Assembly (NCBI GenBank): GCA_017859745.1
Contig: JAFMML010000004.1
Span: 1 to 64,000 of the forward strand
Direction of reading: 5' to 3'
From: Planctomycetota bacterium
GTDB taxonomy: Bacteria; Planctomycetota; Phycisphaerae; Phycisphaerales; SM1A02
DNA length: 64,000 nt
Positions 35,090-42,545 of the stretch are shown here, piece by piece; within the stretch, counting starts at the first letter, position 1; every line of letters starts with the position of its first letter. The position numbers were made by a program, and so were the translations under genes. The notes below the pieces were generated by a model that worked only from the letters and a program-made list of their open reading frames with translations, searched no databases and was not told the origin of the DNA.

Positions 35090-36108
35090 GCAGGATCGCG
35101 ATCGAGATCGGTCGCATCGACGACCTTCCACACCCCCTCGAGCAGATCGCGCACGCCTTCGCCCGTCGCACCGCTGACGAAACCGACCGGCGCGACGCCA
35201 GACGCCTCGGCGAAGGCCTCGAGCAGTTCCGCTCGAAGGTCCTCCGGCACGAGATCGCTCTTGTTGAGCACCACGATCTCCGGCTTCTCCGCGAGTTGCG
35301 GTGCGAAGCGCTCCAGTTCGGCCCGAATGATCCGGTAGTCCGTCGCGGGATCGCGCGACGCCTCGGGCGCGGCGTCGACGAGGTGGATCAGCACGCCGGT
35401 CCGCTCGACGTGCCGCAGGAAGTCGTGTCCGAGGCCCGCCCCCTCGGCGGCGCCCTCGACGAGGCCCGGGATGTCCGCCACCAACAACCTTCGCTCGCCG
35501 GGAAGTTCCGCGATGCCCAGTTGCGGCGACAACGTGGTGAACGGGTAGTCCGCGACCTTGGGGGTGGCTCGGCTGATCGACCGCAGGAAGGTGCTCTTGC
35601 CGGCGTTGGGCAGGCCGACGAGGCCGACGTCGGCCAACAGCTTCAGCTCGAGCGACAACCGCCGCTCGATGGCGACACCGCCGGGCGTCGTTCGGGTCGG
35701 CGCCTGCTGTACGGAGTTCTTGAAGCGATCGTTCCCGTATCCACCCCTGCCTCCCGCCGCGACGAGGACCTCCTCGCCGGCCGTGACGAGATCCGCGATC
35801 GCTTCACCGGTCTCGGCATCGTGGACGAGGCATCCCACCGGCACGGCGATGCGACAGGCGGTTCCGTCGGCCCCGTGCCGACACGCCGCGCCGCCGGGCT
35901 CACCGTCGCCGGCAGCGAATCGTCGGCGGTGGGCGAAGGGCAGCAGCGTGTCGAGATGCGGGTCGGCGACCAGCACCACATCTCCCCCACGTCCACCGTC
36001 GCCCCCGTCGGGACCGCCCTTGGGCACGAACTTCTCCCGCCGAAAGCTGCACTTCCCATCACCGCCCTTGCCGGAGCGAACGGTGATCTCGGCGGCGTCG
36101 ATGAACAT
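35068..36108 (-). CDS. obg: GTPase Obg/CgtA
   Basis: The 346-residue ribosome-associated GTPase has the glycine-rich Obg fold at residues about 1-158 (MFIDAAEITVRSGKGGDGK, GGPDGGDGGRGGDVVLVAD) and a G domain (about 159-330) with G1 GLPNAGKST, G3 DIPGLVEGAAEGAGLGH and G4 NKSD. It assists 50S assembly. There is no long C-terminal OCT extension, which is normal for many bacteria. ATG at 36108 starts MFIDAAEITV, the canonical N-terminus; the frame is open further upstream but not conserved. It lies 127 bp after rpmA, the conserved rpmA-obg order. Confidence 0.97.
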   Translation of the reverse strand: MFIDAAEITVRSGKGGDGKCSFRREKFVPKGGPDGGDGGRGGDVVLVADPHLDTLLPFAHRRRFAAGDGEPGGAACRHGADGTACRIAVPVGCLVHDAETGEAIADLVTAGEEVLVAAGGRGGYGNDRFKNSVQQAPTRTTPGGVAIERRLSLELKLLADVGLVGLPNAGKSTFLRSISRATPKVADYPFTTLSPQLGIAELPGERRLLVADIPGLVEGAAEGAGLGHDFLRHVERTGVLIHLVDAAPEASRDPATDYRIIRAELERFAPQLAEKPEIVVLNKSDLVPEDLRAELLEAFAEASGVAPVGFVSGATGEGVRDLLEGVWKVVDATDLDRDPAQRQTAR

Positions 36109-36235
36109 GGTGAGACGGACTCCCAACAGACGGAAGGCGAATGCGAAGACGCCGCGACGACTGCCTCGAGGGGGCCGGTCGCGCGGCGTCGGATCGAACG
36201 AATGGGTGGTTTCCGGCGTCGATGTCGCGGACGGT

Positions 36236-36514
36236 TCAGCCGCCGGCGACGCAGGTGAGACGCGGGGTGGCCGGATCCGCCGGGATGATGTCCACCTTGC
36301 GGCCACGGAAGCGGACTTCACCGTCGGCGAGCGCCATCAGGCAGTCGTCCTTGGCTCGCATGACGAGATAGCCGGGCTTGAAGGGCGTCCCGCACTGCCG
36401 AAGGATGATGGCCCCCTTGCGAGCGAACTGGCCGCCGTAGAGCTTGATGCCACGGTACTGCGGGTTCGAATCGCGACCGTTCTTGGTGGAACCCTGTCCC
36501 TTCTTGTGTGCCAC
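36236..36514 (-). CDS. rpmA: 50S ribosomal protein L27
   Basis: The 92-residue protein begins at a GTG codon (VAHKKGQGSTKNGRDSNPQY), with GGAG 8 nt upstream; the family's usual start MAHKK confirms it. Basic C-terminal half (KGAIILRQCGTPFKPGYLVM) is typical. Length and spacing are normal. It heads the rpmA-obg operon; the usual rplU (L21) gene that precedes rpmA is not directly upstream. Confidence 0.98.
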   Translation of the reverse strand: MAHKKGQGSTKNGRDSNPQYRGIKLYGGQFARKGAIILRQCGTPFKPGYLVMRAKDDCLMALADGEVRFRGRKVDIIPADPATPRLTCVAGG

Positions 36515-36648
36515 GGCAATGCTCCGAATACCGAACGAGAAGACGCGAAGGCGAGATTCGTGCCATCAGAGGCGAAGACCCCTGTGATGGACAACGACCC
36601 GCCCGACGTTCCGAGGCCATGGAGACCCCCAGTCGAGGCGAGCCCCGA

Positions 36649-36654
36649 AGTCTA
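36649..36654 (-). promoter_or_regulatory. -10-like TAGACT upstream of rpmA
   Basis: CGCTAGACTTCGG on the minus strand lies about 134 nt before the rpmA GTG and is the best -10-like match. TATTCG about 15 nt before the GTG is an alternative. The gap 36515-36820 has no convincing gene. Confidence 0.25.
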
Positions 36655-36820
36655 GCGGCGATCCCGAGGAACGCCACCCCCCAAATCGCCGCCCGCACGA
36701 GGATTCCGGTCGTTGGACGCCCCGCCGAAGGGTGTGCCACCGAAGGATGGAAGACTCCTCCGACAGCCGCCGCGCCAGTCGAACCAGCCGAGCCAGCCAA
36801 GCCAACCTCGAAACCTCAGG

Positions 36821-36910
36821 ATCCCGGAGGATCCCGGAGGATTCCGGAGGATTCCGGAGGATCCCGGAGGATCCCGGAGGATCCCCGAGGATCCCCGAGG
36901 ATCTCGGGAG
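36821..36910. repeat. 10-bp tandem repeat array, eight to nine copies
   Basis: Head-to-tail units of ATCCCGGAGG run from 36821 to 36900, with single-base variants ATTCCGGAGG and ATCCCCGAGG in pairs, and a ninth degenerate copy to 36910. The end of the array forms a palindrome CCCGAG-gat-CTCGGG (36894-36908). The period of ten is not a multiple of three, so it is not a coding repeat. It lies 38 bp after the stop of the next gene on the minus strand. Confidence 0.95.
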
Positions 36911-36947
36911 GATCCCGGGCCCTCGGCGTCGCAGACTCGGCGAGGGC

Positions 36948-37670
36948 TCAGCGGAAGGTCAGCGTCTCGGAGACCGGCTTCAACGCCGTTCCCGCGAGGG
37001 CTCCGACCCGCCCCGGGGTCTCGAACCGGATCACCTTCTGCTGTCGGAGCACCACATCGTCCCCGGTTGCGGGGTGCTTGACGGTGCCACGCCGATTGGA
37101 AACGCCGCCGACATAGACCACCAGGGCCGACGGTTCTTCGTTGACGACGGTGAGAATCGACGGATCGAAGACCGGCCAGACGGCAAACCCGTCCCGGATG
37201 TGCGCTCGACCGACCGGGAGCAGCCCGATCGCCTGATTCTGATCGAGCACCGGGGGACGCTCGGCCGCGCCCATGGCCTTGGACCTGTTCAGCATCCGCT
37301 TGACGTCGTCGGTGACGACGCTGGGCACTTCCCGTCCAGATCGCTGCAGCGGGCCACCGTCGCCCTGGAGTTCGAAGACGGGGGCCCAGTTCCGAGGCTG
37401 CGAAGTGCGGTTGCCGACCTCGTAGGTCAGCACCCAATAGGCCTTGCCGGTCGCGTCGTCGATGTGGACGCGAAGCGCCTTGGGCGTGAAGTCCAGTTCC
37501 CATTCGTCCCCGGCAGGCACTCGCTCCATCGGGGGCGCGGTAGGCGCCGCTGGCGAGACCTGCGAAGAGGCCGGGGCTGAAACGGCGAGTGCGGCGACGG
37601 CCGCGGCGGACCAGAGGCGGCAAGATCGGGCGAGGAGATGGAGACGATCGATCGAGTGGGCCTGGTTCAC
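36948..37670 (-). CDS. Secreted hypothetical protein of a Phycisphaerae-type family
   Basis: The 240-residue product has a signal peptide (RLWSAAAVAALAVSAPASSQ) and a body starting WELDFTPKALRVHIDDATGK with TYEVGNRTSQPRNWAPVFEL, a family I know as widespread, uncharacterised exported proteins in Phycisphaerae. Later DQNQAIGLLPVGRAHIRDGF, VVYVGGVSNRRGTV and VLRQQKVIRFETPG are also family-like. The reading frame is open to an ATG at 37760, but a TACACT -10 at 37705-37700 lies inside that extension, so GTG at 37670 is taken as the start. No membrane anchor; likely periplasmic. Confidence 0.82.
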   Translation of the reverse strand: MNQAHSIDRLHLLARSCRLWSAAAVAALAVSAPASSQVSPAAPTAPPMERVPAGDEWELDFTPKALRVHIDDATGKAYWVLTYEVGNRTSQPRNWAPVFELQGDGGPLQRSGREVPSVVTDDVKRMLNRSKAMGAAERPPVLDQNQAIGLLPVGRAHIRDGFAVWPVFDPSILTVVNEEPSALVVYVGGVSNRRGTVKHPATGDDVVLRQQKVIRFETPGRVGALAGTALKPVSETLTFR

Positions 37671-37750
37671 GGGAAGTCTCGCAATGGGGCGAATCTCGAA
37701 GTGTAGCGGCGGGATCCGCGACTGCGGCTCGCCAGAGGCTGGATCCGGCG

Positions 37751-37756
37751 TAGGCT
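37751..37756 (+). promoter_or_regulatory. -10-like TAGGCT before the GNAT gene
   Basis: GCGTAGGCT ends ten bases before ATG 37767, leaving a leader of only a few nucleotides. It supports 37767 as the start. On the other strand TACACT (37705-37700) would drive the divergent secreted-protein gene. Confidence 0.4.
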
Positions 37757-37766
37757 TCATCCAGCG

Positions 37767-38909
37767 ATGCCTCCCCTCGGCGACTCAACCTCGATCCAGA
37801 GTTCTCAGGACCGATCCAGCCACCGCATCGATCGGGTCTCGTCGGGCCCACGGGCCCAGGGAGATCCGCCGTCGGACGCCGTCGGTTCCTGTGGATCGGG
37901 CGGCGACTCCGATCCGGTGGCGAATCCGGGCGCCGCTGGGGTAACGCCCGAGGTCGAAATCCTCCCGAGCGACAGCGATGCCCCGGCCCGGGGAGGTCGA
38001 CGCCTCGGGCCGGTGACGGCCGAACGTCTCGAGACCGCGCTCCAGCGGCTTGTGGGGAGCACCGCGGCAGCCCGACGCCTCGCCGTCGGACACCGGACCG
38101 GGCAACTTCGGCTCGACGCGGTCTGGGGCCTCGACGGACCCACGGGCGGATTCGAGTCGGTAGCGGTCCTGATGCGCAACGCCGGACGGACTGCCGGCGT
38201 CCTGCTGTCCCCGGTGCGGAACCGGAGTGAGATCCAGCCCGCCGCGGAATTGATCCGGGCACTGCTTGCGGATCGACGGTTCGACGCCGACCTCGCTCAG
38301 GCGATGCTCGATCCGGCCCGCCCGCTCGACCGCGAACCGCTGCTCGCGGCCGGGTTCGAGTCTCTGGCGGAGCTTCGATTCATGGATCGACCGCTCCCGG
38401 GACCGTCGATCGCCCCCACGCATCGCGACAACGGGTCGATCCGGATCGAGACCTGCGGCGACGAGCCCCCCGCTTCTCTGCATCGTCTGCTCCTCGAGAC
38501 CTACCGCAAGACCCTCGACTGCCCGGGACTTGCAGGGGCACGACGAGTCGAGGACGTGCTGGAGGGACATCGAGCGGCGGGACACTTCCGTGCGGACTTC
38601 TGGCGACGCCTGCTCGTCGATGGCGTGCCCGCCGGCCTGTCCCTGCTGAACCCCAACCCCGATGCCGGATGCGTCGAACTGGTCTACTTCGGCCTGGCCG
38701 AATCCTTCCGGGGGCGGGGACTTGCGGCCGCTCTGCTCGGCGACTCGATCCGAATCGCCGGCGGCGCCGGACTTCCTCGACTCTCGCTCGCCGTCGACGA
38801 CCGCAACATTCCGGCACTCCGCCTCTATCGAAGGCACGGATTCGTGCCGGGCGCCGTGCGATCGGCGCTGGTCAAGCGTCTTCGAACGCCCGACACCACG
38901 GTCGCATAG
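37767..38909 (+). CDS. GNAT-family N-acetyltransferase with unusual N-terminal region
   Basis: The 380-residue cytoplasmic protein ends in a clear GNAT domain (about 235-375): VELVYFGLAESFRGRGLAAA contains the R-x-x-G-x-G/A acetyl-CoA loop, followed by LSLAVDDRNIPALRLYRRHG and a closing FVPGAVRSALVKRL. The first 80 residues are low in hydrophobics and Ser/Asp/Pro rich, possibly disordered; residues about 80-230 look like a second, degenerate GNAT fold (LDAVWGLDGPTGGFESVAVL). The substrate is unknown. It precedes the dnaA region by 531 bp. Confidence 0.82.
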   Translation: MPPLGDSTSIQSSQDRSSHRIDRVSSGPRAQGDPPSDAVGSCGSGGDSDPVANPGAAGVTPEVEILPSDSDAPARGGRRLGPVTAERLETALQRLVGSTAAARRLAVGHRTGQLRLDAVWGLDGPTGGFESVAVLMRNAGRTAGVLLSPVRNRSEIQPAAELIRALLADRRFDADLAQAMLDPARPLDREPLLAAGFESLAELRFMDRPLPGPSIAPTHRDNGSIRIETCGDEPPASLHRLLLETYRKTLDCPGLAGARRVEDVLEGHRAAGHFRADFWRRLLVDGVPAGLSLLNPNPDAGCVELVYFGLAESFRGRGLAAALLGDSIRIAGGAGLPRLSLAVDDRNIPALRLYRRHGFVPGAVRSALVKRLRTPDTTVA

Positions 38910-38940
38910 ACGCTTCGCGCCAACGGCTCAACTGCCCAAG

Positions 38941-38949
38941 TTGTCCACA
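38941..38949 (+). promoter_or_regulatory. DnaA box TTGTCCACA
   Basis: A perfect TTGTCCACA (the high-GC form of the TTRTCCACA box) lies 491 bp upstream of dnaA, flanked by AAG and ACC so that GTTG-TCCA-CAAC forms a small inverted repeat. It is the only exact box that I find in the 38910-39440 gap, so it suits dnaA autoregulation more than a full origin. Confidence 0.6.
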
Positions 38950-39210
38950 ACCGACAGACAGCCCCATTCACGGTCGGTGGGGAAATCGTTTGCGCCGAGT
39001 GAACACGATGGTTGCGCGCCAAACGCCCCAAGTTCGCCCGATGGAAAAGTCCGGCGGCGTCCTCGAGGGGTCGACTCCCCGGTACCTTCGCCGGTGGTCC
39101 CAGGGATGGGATCCCCGCTCGTTTCGGGTCGCTCGACACTCGTCGGGGCCGATTCGATTCGAGGGGTGGAACGAGGACCGCATGCGGCGTGGTGTTGCCT
39201 CCGATGCGGA

Positions 39211-39240
39211 TCGGACCTGATCGGACCTGATCGGACTCGG
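39211..39240 (+). repeat. 10-bp direct repeats upstream of dnaA
   Basis: TCGGACCTGA occurs twice in tandem (39211-39230), followed by the variant TCGGACTCGG (39231-39240); ATCGGACC recurs at 39281. The copies are iteron-like in layout. The rest of the 531-bp gap between the GNAT gene and dnaA contains no convincing gene. Confidence 0.7.
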
Positions 39241-39440
39241 ATCGAGCCGCCAGAAGGCCGCCCGACCCGAGTCGAGGACGATCGGACCCGCCGAAGTCGA
39301 GCGGATCTCCCCGCGAACCGCGCGAGGAGATGCCAGAGCGGCTGCGGTCCCCGTCGCGAACGGACTCGAGTCGATCTTCAGATCCCCGCGGCCGCAATCG
39401 GTGCGTCCGCGACGCCGAGACCGTTCCCTGCTGCCCGTCC

Positions 39441-40943
39441 ATGCCCGCCTCCGACGCCTCGATCTCCAGACTCGACACCGCCTCGGCCGCGCTGGCCCGC
39501 CGCATCGGTCCCCAGCGCTTCGACATGTGGTTCGGAGGCGGAACCCGTCTGGAACTCCGAGACGACGCGCTCGAGGTGATCACGCCGTCGCCGTACGCGG
39601 CCGAGTGGATCAAGCGGCACTTCACCGAGGCCCTGCAGGGGGTGGCCGCCGACACCCTCGGACTGGGGGACGCCGCTCGGATCCGGGTGCGGGCAGTCGC
39701 CGACGCCCCCGGCCGCCCTCGTGCGGAGGGGGGTGAGGCCGACGCATCCAAGTCCAGATCGGAGACTTCGGCGAATTCGACGGCCTCCGAGCGGCCCGAC
39801 GCCCGAGCCGATGCCGACGGACCGGGCGGCCGGCCCGCCCTGCCACGACGTCGGCCTTCCTCCGAGCGATGGCGGCGTCTCGACGACTTCGTGGTCGGTC
39901 CTTCCAACACGCTCGCCTTCGAGATCGCCCGACGCACCGCCGACGGCGGAGCGGGCGCGGAACGGATGCTGTTCCTGCACGGCGAGTGCGGTGTCGGCAA
40001 GACCCATCTGCTGCAAGGCATCTGCCGGCGGCGGCACGAGCGATCCACCGATCGGATCCAGGCGGCGCGGGTTCGCTACACCACCGGCGAGCAGTTCACC
40101 AACGAGTTCATCGCGGCGGTCCGAGGCGGTTCCGTCGACGCGTTTCGGCGTCGGTTCCGCGGCCTCGACGTGCTGGCGATCGACGACGTCCACTTCCTGT
40201 CCAACAAGACCGCGACCCAGGGCGAGTTTCTCCACACCCTCGACGCGATCGGCCTTGGCGGCGCGACGGTCGTCCTCGCCTCCGACGAGCATCCCCGTCA
40301 GATCGGTCGGTTCAATCGATCCCTCGTCAGCCGATTCCTTGCGGGCATGGTCGTCGAGCTCGATCCGCCCGATCGGGAGACCCGCCGGCAGTTGCTGCGA
40401 CGCCTGCTCGCCGCCCGAGGCTTCGAGGCGACCGAGGCCGCCGAAGAGGCCATCGTGGGTCGCTACGTCGCCTCCGCGCGCGAACTCGAGGGCGTGGCGG
40501 CCAAGCTCACCGCGCTGTCGGCCCTCGACGAGGGATCTCGGCCTCGTCAGCCGTCGGCGACGTCGGGACGTATGACTCTGGGCATGGTGCTGGTGGAGCG
40601 GCTTCTCGAGGAGGATCGCCGGGCCACGCGACGGACCCCGGTGCGGTTGGGTGCCATCGTCGATGCGGTGGCGTCGGCCTTCGACGTGGGACGCGAGGAC
40701 CTGCTGTCGGCCTCGAAGCACCGGGCCGCCTCGGAGGGCCGCGGGGTGGTGGTGATGCTGGCCCGACGCCTCACCACGCTCAGCTATCCGGAGATCGCCC
40801 GCGGCCTCGGCCGACGCAACCACTCCGCCATCCACGCCGCCGAACGTCGGATTCGCACCGCGATCGAGACGGGTGATCGATCCGCGGAGGCCCTGCGCGA
40901 ACGCATCGACCGCATGGCGCACGAACTCGTCCGCGCCGACTGA
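39441..40943 (+). CDS. dnaA: Chromosomal replication initiator DnaA (divergent)
   Basis: The 500-residue protein has the full DnaA layout. Domain I is at about 1-85 (ISRLDTASAALARRIGPQRF, EVITPSPYAAEWIKRHFTEA), a variable acidic linker follows, and the AAA+ domain III (about 150-370) has Walker A GECGVGKTHLLQG, Walker B VLAIDDVHFLSNK and sensor/arginine region NRSLVSRFLAGMVVEL. Domain IV has SKHRAASEGRGVVVMLARRL and ends GLGRRNHSAIHAAERRI. The box-contact motif differs from the usual GGRDHTTV: here GRRNHSAI. ATG at 39441 begins a good domain I; an upstream frame extension to 39330 is unlikely. Codon usage is like its neighbours. Confidence 0.94.
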   Translation: MPASDASISRLDTASAALARRIGPQRFDMWFGGGTRLELRDDALEVITPSPYAAEWIKRHFTEALQGVAADTLGLGDAARIRVRAVADAPGRPRAEGGEADASKSRSETSANSTASERPDARADADGPGGRPALPRRRPSSERWRRLDDFVVGPSNTLAFEIARRTADGGAGAERMLFLHGECGVGKTHLLQGICRRRHERSTDRIQAARVRYTTGEQFTNEFIAAVRGGSVDAFRRRFRGLDVLAIDDVHFLSNKTATQGEFLHTLDAIGLGGATVVLASDEHPRQIGRFNRSLVSRFLAGMVVELDPPDRETRRQLLRRLLAARGFEATEAAEEAIVGRYVASARELEGVAAKLTALSALDEGSRPRQPSATSGRMTLGMVLVERLLEEDRRATRRTPVRLGAIVDAVASAFDVGREDLLSASKHRAASEGRGVVVMLARRLTTLSYPEIARGLGRRNHSAIHAAERRIRTAIETGDRSAEALRERIDRMAHELVRAD

Positions 40944-40978
40944 GGGCGACTGCCGGGGGCCGCATGTCGGCGCCTCGC

Positions 40979-40984
40979 TACACT
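40979..40984 (+). promoter_or_regulatory. Leaderless -10 TACACT of the helical-repeat gene
   Basis: TACACT is followed by CGCCCC and GTG at 40991, again six bases. It lies in the short gap after dnaA and favours the GTG start over the ATG at 40964. Confidence 0.5.
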
Positions 40985-40990
40985 CGCCCC

Positions 40991-42496
40991 GTGCGACACC
41001 CACGCCTCCACAACATGCTTGCGGGATTCGCGCTCGCGAGCGTCGCCTCGGTGGTCGTCGCGCAGGAGGGGACCTCGCCCTATGGGCCGGTGGATGTGCC
41101 TTCGGAGGCGATGCGCCGGGTCCGCGCCGCCCTGACGCATCGCCCGGACGGTTCGCACCACCTGCTCCTGACGTCGTTGAGGCAGCTGCGGACCGATTCG
41201 CTGCGTCCGTTGTTCGAACAGCTCGTCGAGGCCGACCACTGGACGCTGCAGCTCGACGGCATCCTCGGACTTGCCGAACTGCAGGACCAGCCGGTCGATC
41301 CCGCGCTGCTCGAGCTGATCGAGGCGCCGGCGGAGCGGGCCGCCGCGATCCGCGCGGCGATCGCCTTGGATCTCGTTCGCGTCCCGCAGGCGGAGGAGAT
41401 GCTTCGCTGGAGCGCAGTGCCCCCGCAGGAACAAGTGGCGCTGATGAGCGAACTGCGCCTCCGCGAAGCCCGGGTCGACGCCGCGCAACTCGCCGCGTTG
41501 GCGAAGGACGCCGACGCGAAGGTCGCTGGGGAGGCGTCGGTGCTGCTGGCCGATCTCGGCGACGCCTCCGCGATCGACCAGTTCGTCGATCGAACCCGTC
41601 GTCTCTCGGGCCCCGGTCGGGAAACCGCCATCGTCGCGCTGGCTCGCGCCGCCGAACGGCATCGCTCCAAGGCCTGCATCGCGAGTCTCGCGGCCTCTGC
41701 AGGCGCCGACGACGCGACCCGCGCCGAGCGACTGGCCTGCCTCGCGGCGCTTCTCGCCACGGACCTCGAGGTCGGCCTGGAGATCTGGGCCGAGTTGTTC
41801 GAGTCGGCCACCTCCAACGCGGCTCGCCTGCGAACCGCCCTGCTGCTGCTGGCATCGGAGCAGCCGATCCCGCCGGAGACCTTCGCGCTGATGCAGGGAC
41901 GCGGCGAGGTGCTCGAAGCCCTCGGCGCGGCGGCGACGGCCATGGCGACCGGCACCGATCGTGTCGAAGCCTTCGAGCGGATCCTGGCGGGAGGACATCG
42001 AATGTCCGTCGCTTGGGCGATGACCGCGTTGCTCGATCAGCCTGCCGAGGTCGCCTCGTCCATCTACGTGTCCCTGCTGGACTCGCTGATCGAAGGTCGC
42101 CTCGGAACTCCGGTGCTGGCGATCGAGGCGGCGTCGCGACTGGCGGCCATCGATCCGGACGCCATGGCGGCGGTGCTCCGGAAGGCGGCGGCCGAGGACG
42201 ACGCGATGCTCGAGGCGATTCTGGTCGGCGTGCTCTCTTCCGACGATCGCGCCGCCGCGGGACGCCTCGCCCGCGGCATCCTCGGTGAGGGCGGACGACG
42301 CTGCGACTCGCTGGCGATTCTCGCGATCGCCCGAACCGACGAGCCACTGTCGCCGGACGATCTCGAGATGCTCGCCGTGGCGGCCGCCGGTGGCGGTCGT
42401 CTCGATCCGTCGCTCGAAGTGCAGGCGGCCTGGCTCTACCTGGACCGACTCGATCGCATACCCGAGACGCTCGCCAGCGCCGCCGGGGAGCCCTGA
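40991..42496 (+). CDS. Exported helical-repeat (HEAT-like) protein, unknown
   Basis: The 501-residue product starts with a signal peptide (RHPRLHNMLAGFALASVASV, cleaved near VVAQEG). The remainder is almost entirely amphipathic helices about 30-40 residues apart, rich in Ala, Leu and Asp/Glu (LLLTSLRQLRTDSLRPLFEQ, LDGILGLAELQDQPVDPALL, RAAIALDLVRVPQAEEML), consistent with HEAT-type repeats. There are no catalytic motifs. GTG at 40991 is chosen over ATG at 40964 because a -10 hexamer ends six bases before it and because the ATG would place nine charged residues ahead of the signal. It follows dnaA and precedes the DegT-fold gene by 49 bp. Possibly a periplasmic binding scaffold. Confidence 0.82.
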   Translation: MRHPRLHNMLAGFALASVASVVVAQEGTSPYGPVDVPSEAMRRVRAALTHRPDGSHHLLLTSLRQLRTDSLRPLFEQLVEADHWTLQLDGILGLAELQDQPVDPALLELIEAPAERAAAIRAAIALDLVRVPQAEEMLRWSAVPPQEQVALMSELRLREARVDAAQLAALAKDADAKVAGEASVLLADLGDASAIDQFVDRTRRLSGPGRETAIVALARAAERHRSKACIASLAASAGADDATRAERLACLAALLATDLEVGLEIWAELFESATSNAARLRTALLLLASEQPIPPETFALMQGRGEVLEALGAAATAMATGTDRVEAFERILAGGHRMSVAWAMTALLDQPAEVASSIYVSLLDSLIEGRLGTPVLAIEAASRLAAIDPDAMAAVLRKAAAEDDAMLEAILVGVLSSDDRAAAGRLARGILGEGGRRCDSLAILAIARTDEPLSPDDLEMLAVAAAGGGRLDPSLEVQAAWLYLDRLDRIPETLASAAGEP

Positions 42497-42545
42497 TCCG
42501 CGTCGACCATCTCGTCCCGTCCGTTCCGACCGAGTCCGCTCAGAC

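Noticed and set aside
36652-38262. 536-codon minus-strand frame running through the tandem repeat
   Set aside because: The repeat period of ten would give a 10-residue periodic tail (GSSGILRDPP-like) and the rest overlaps the secreted protein and GNAT genes out of frame.
38910-39440. Full replication origin
   Set aside because: Only one exact DnaA box and no AT-rich unwinding stretch are visible; I keep it as a dnaA regulatory region.
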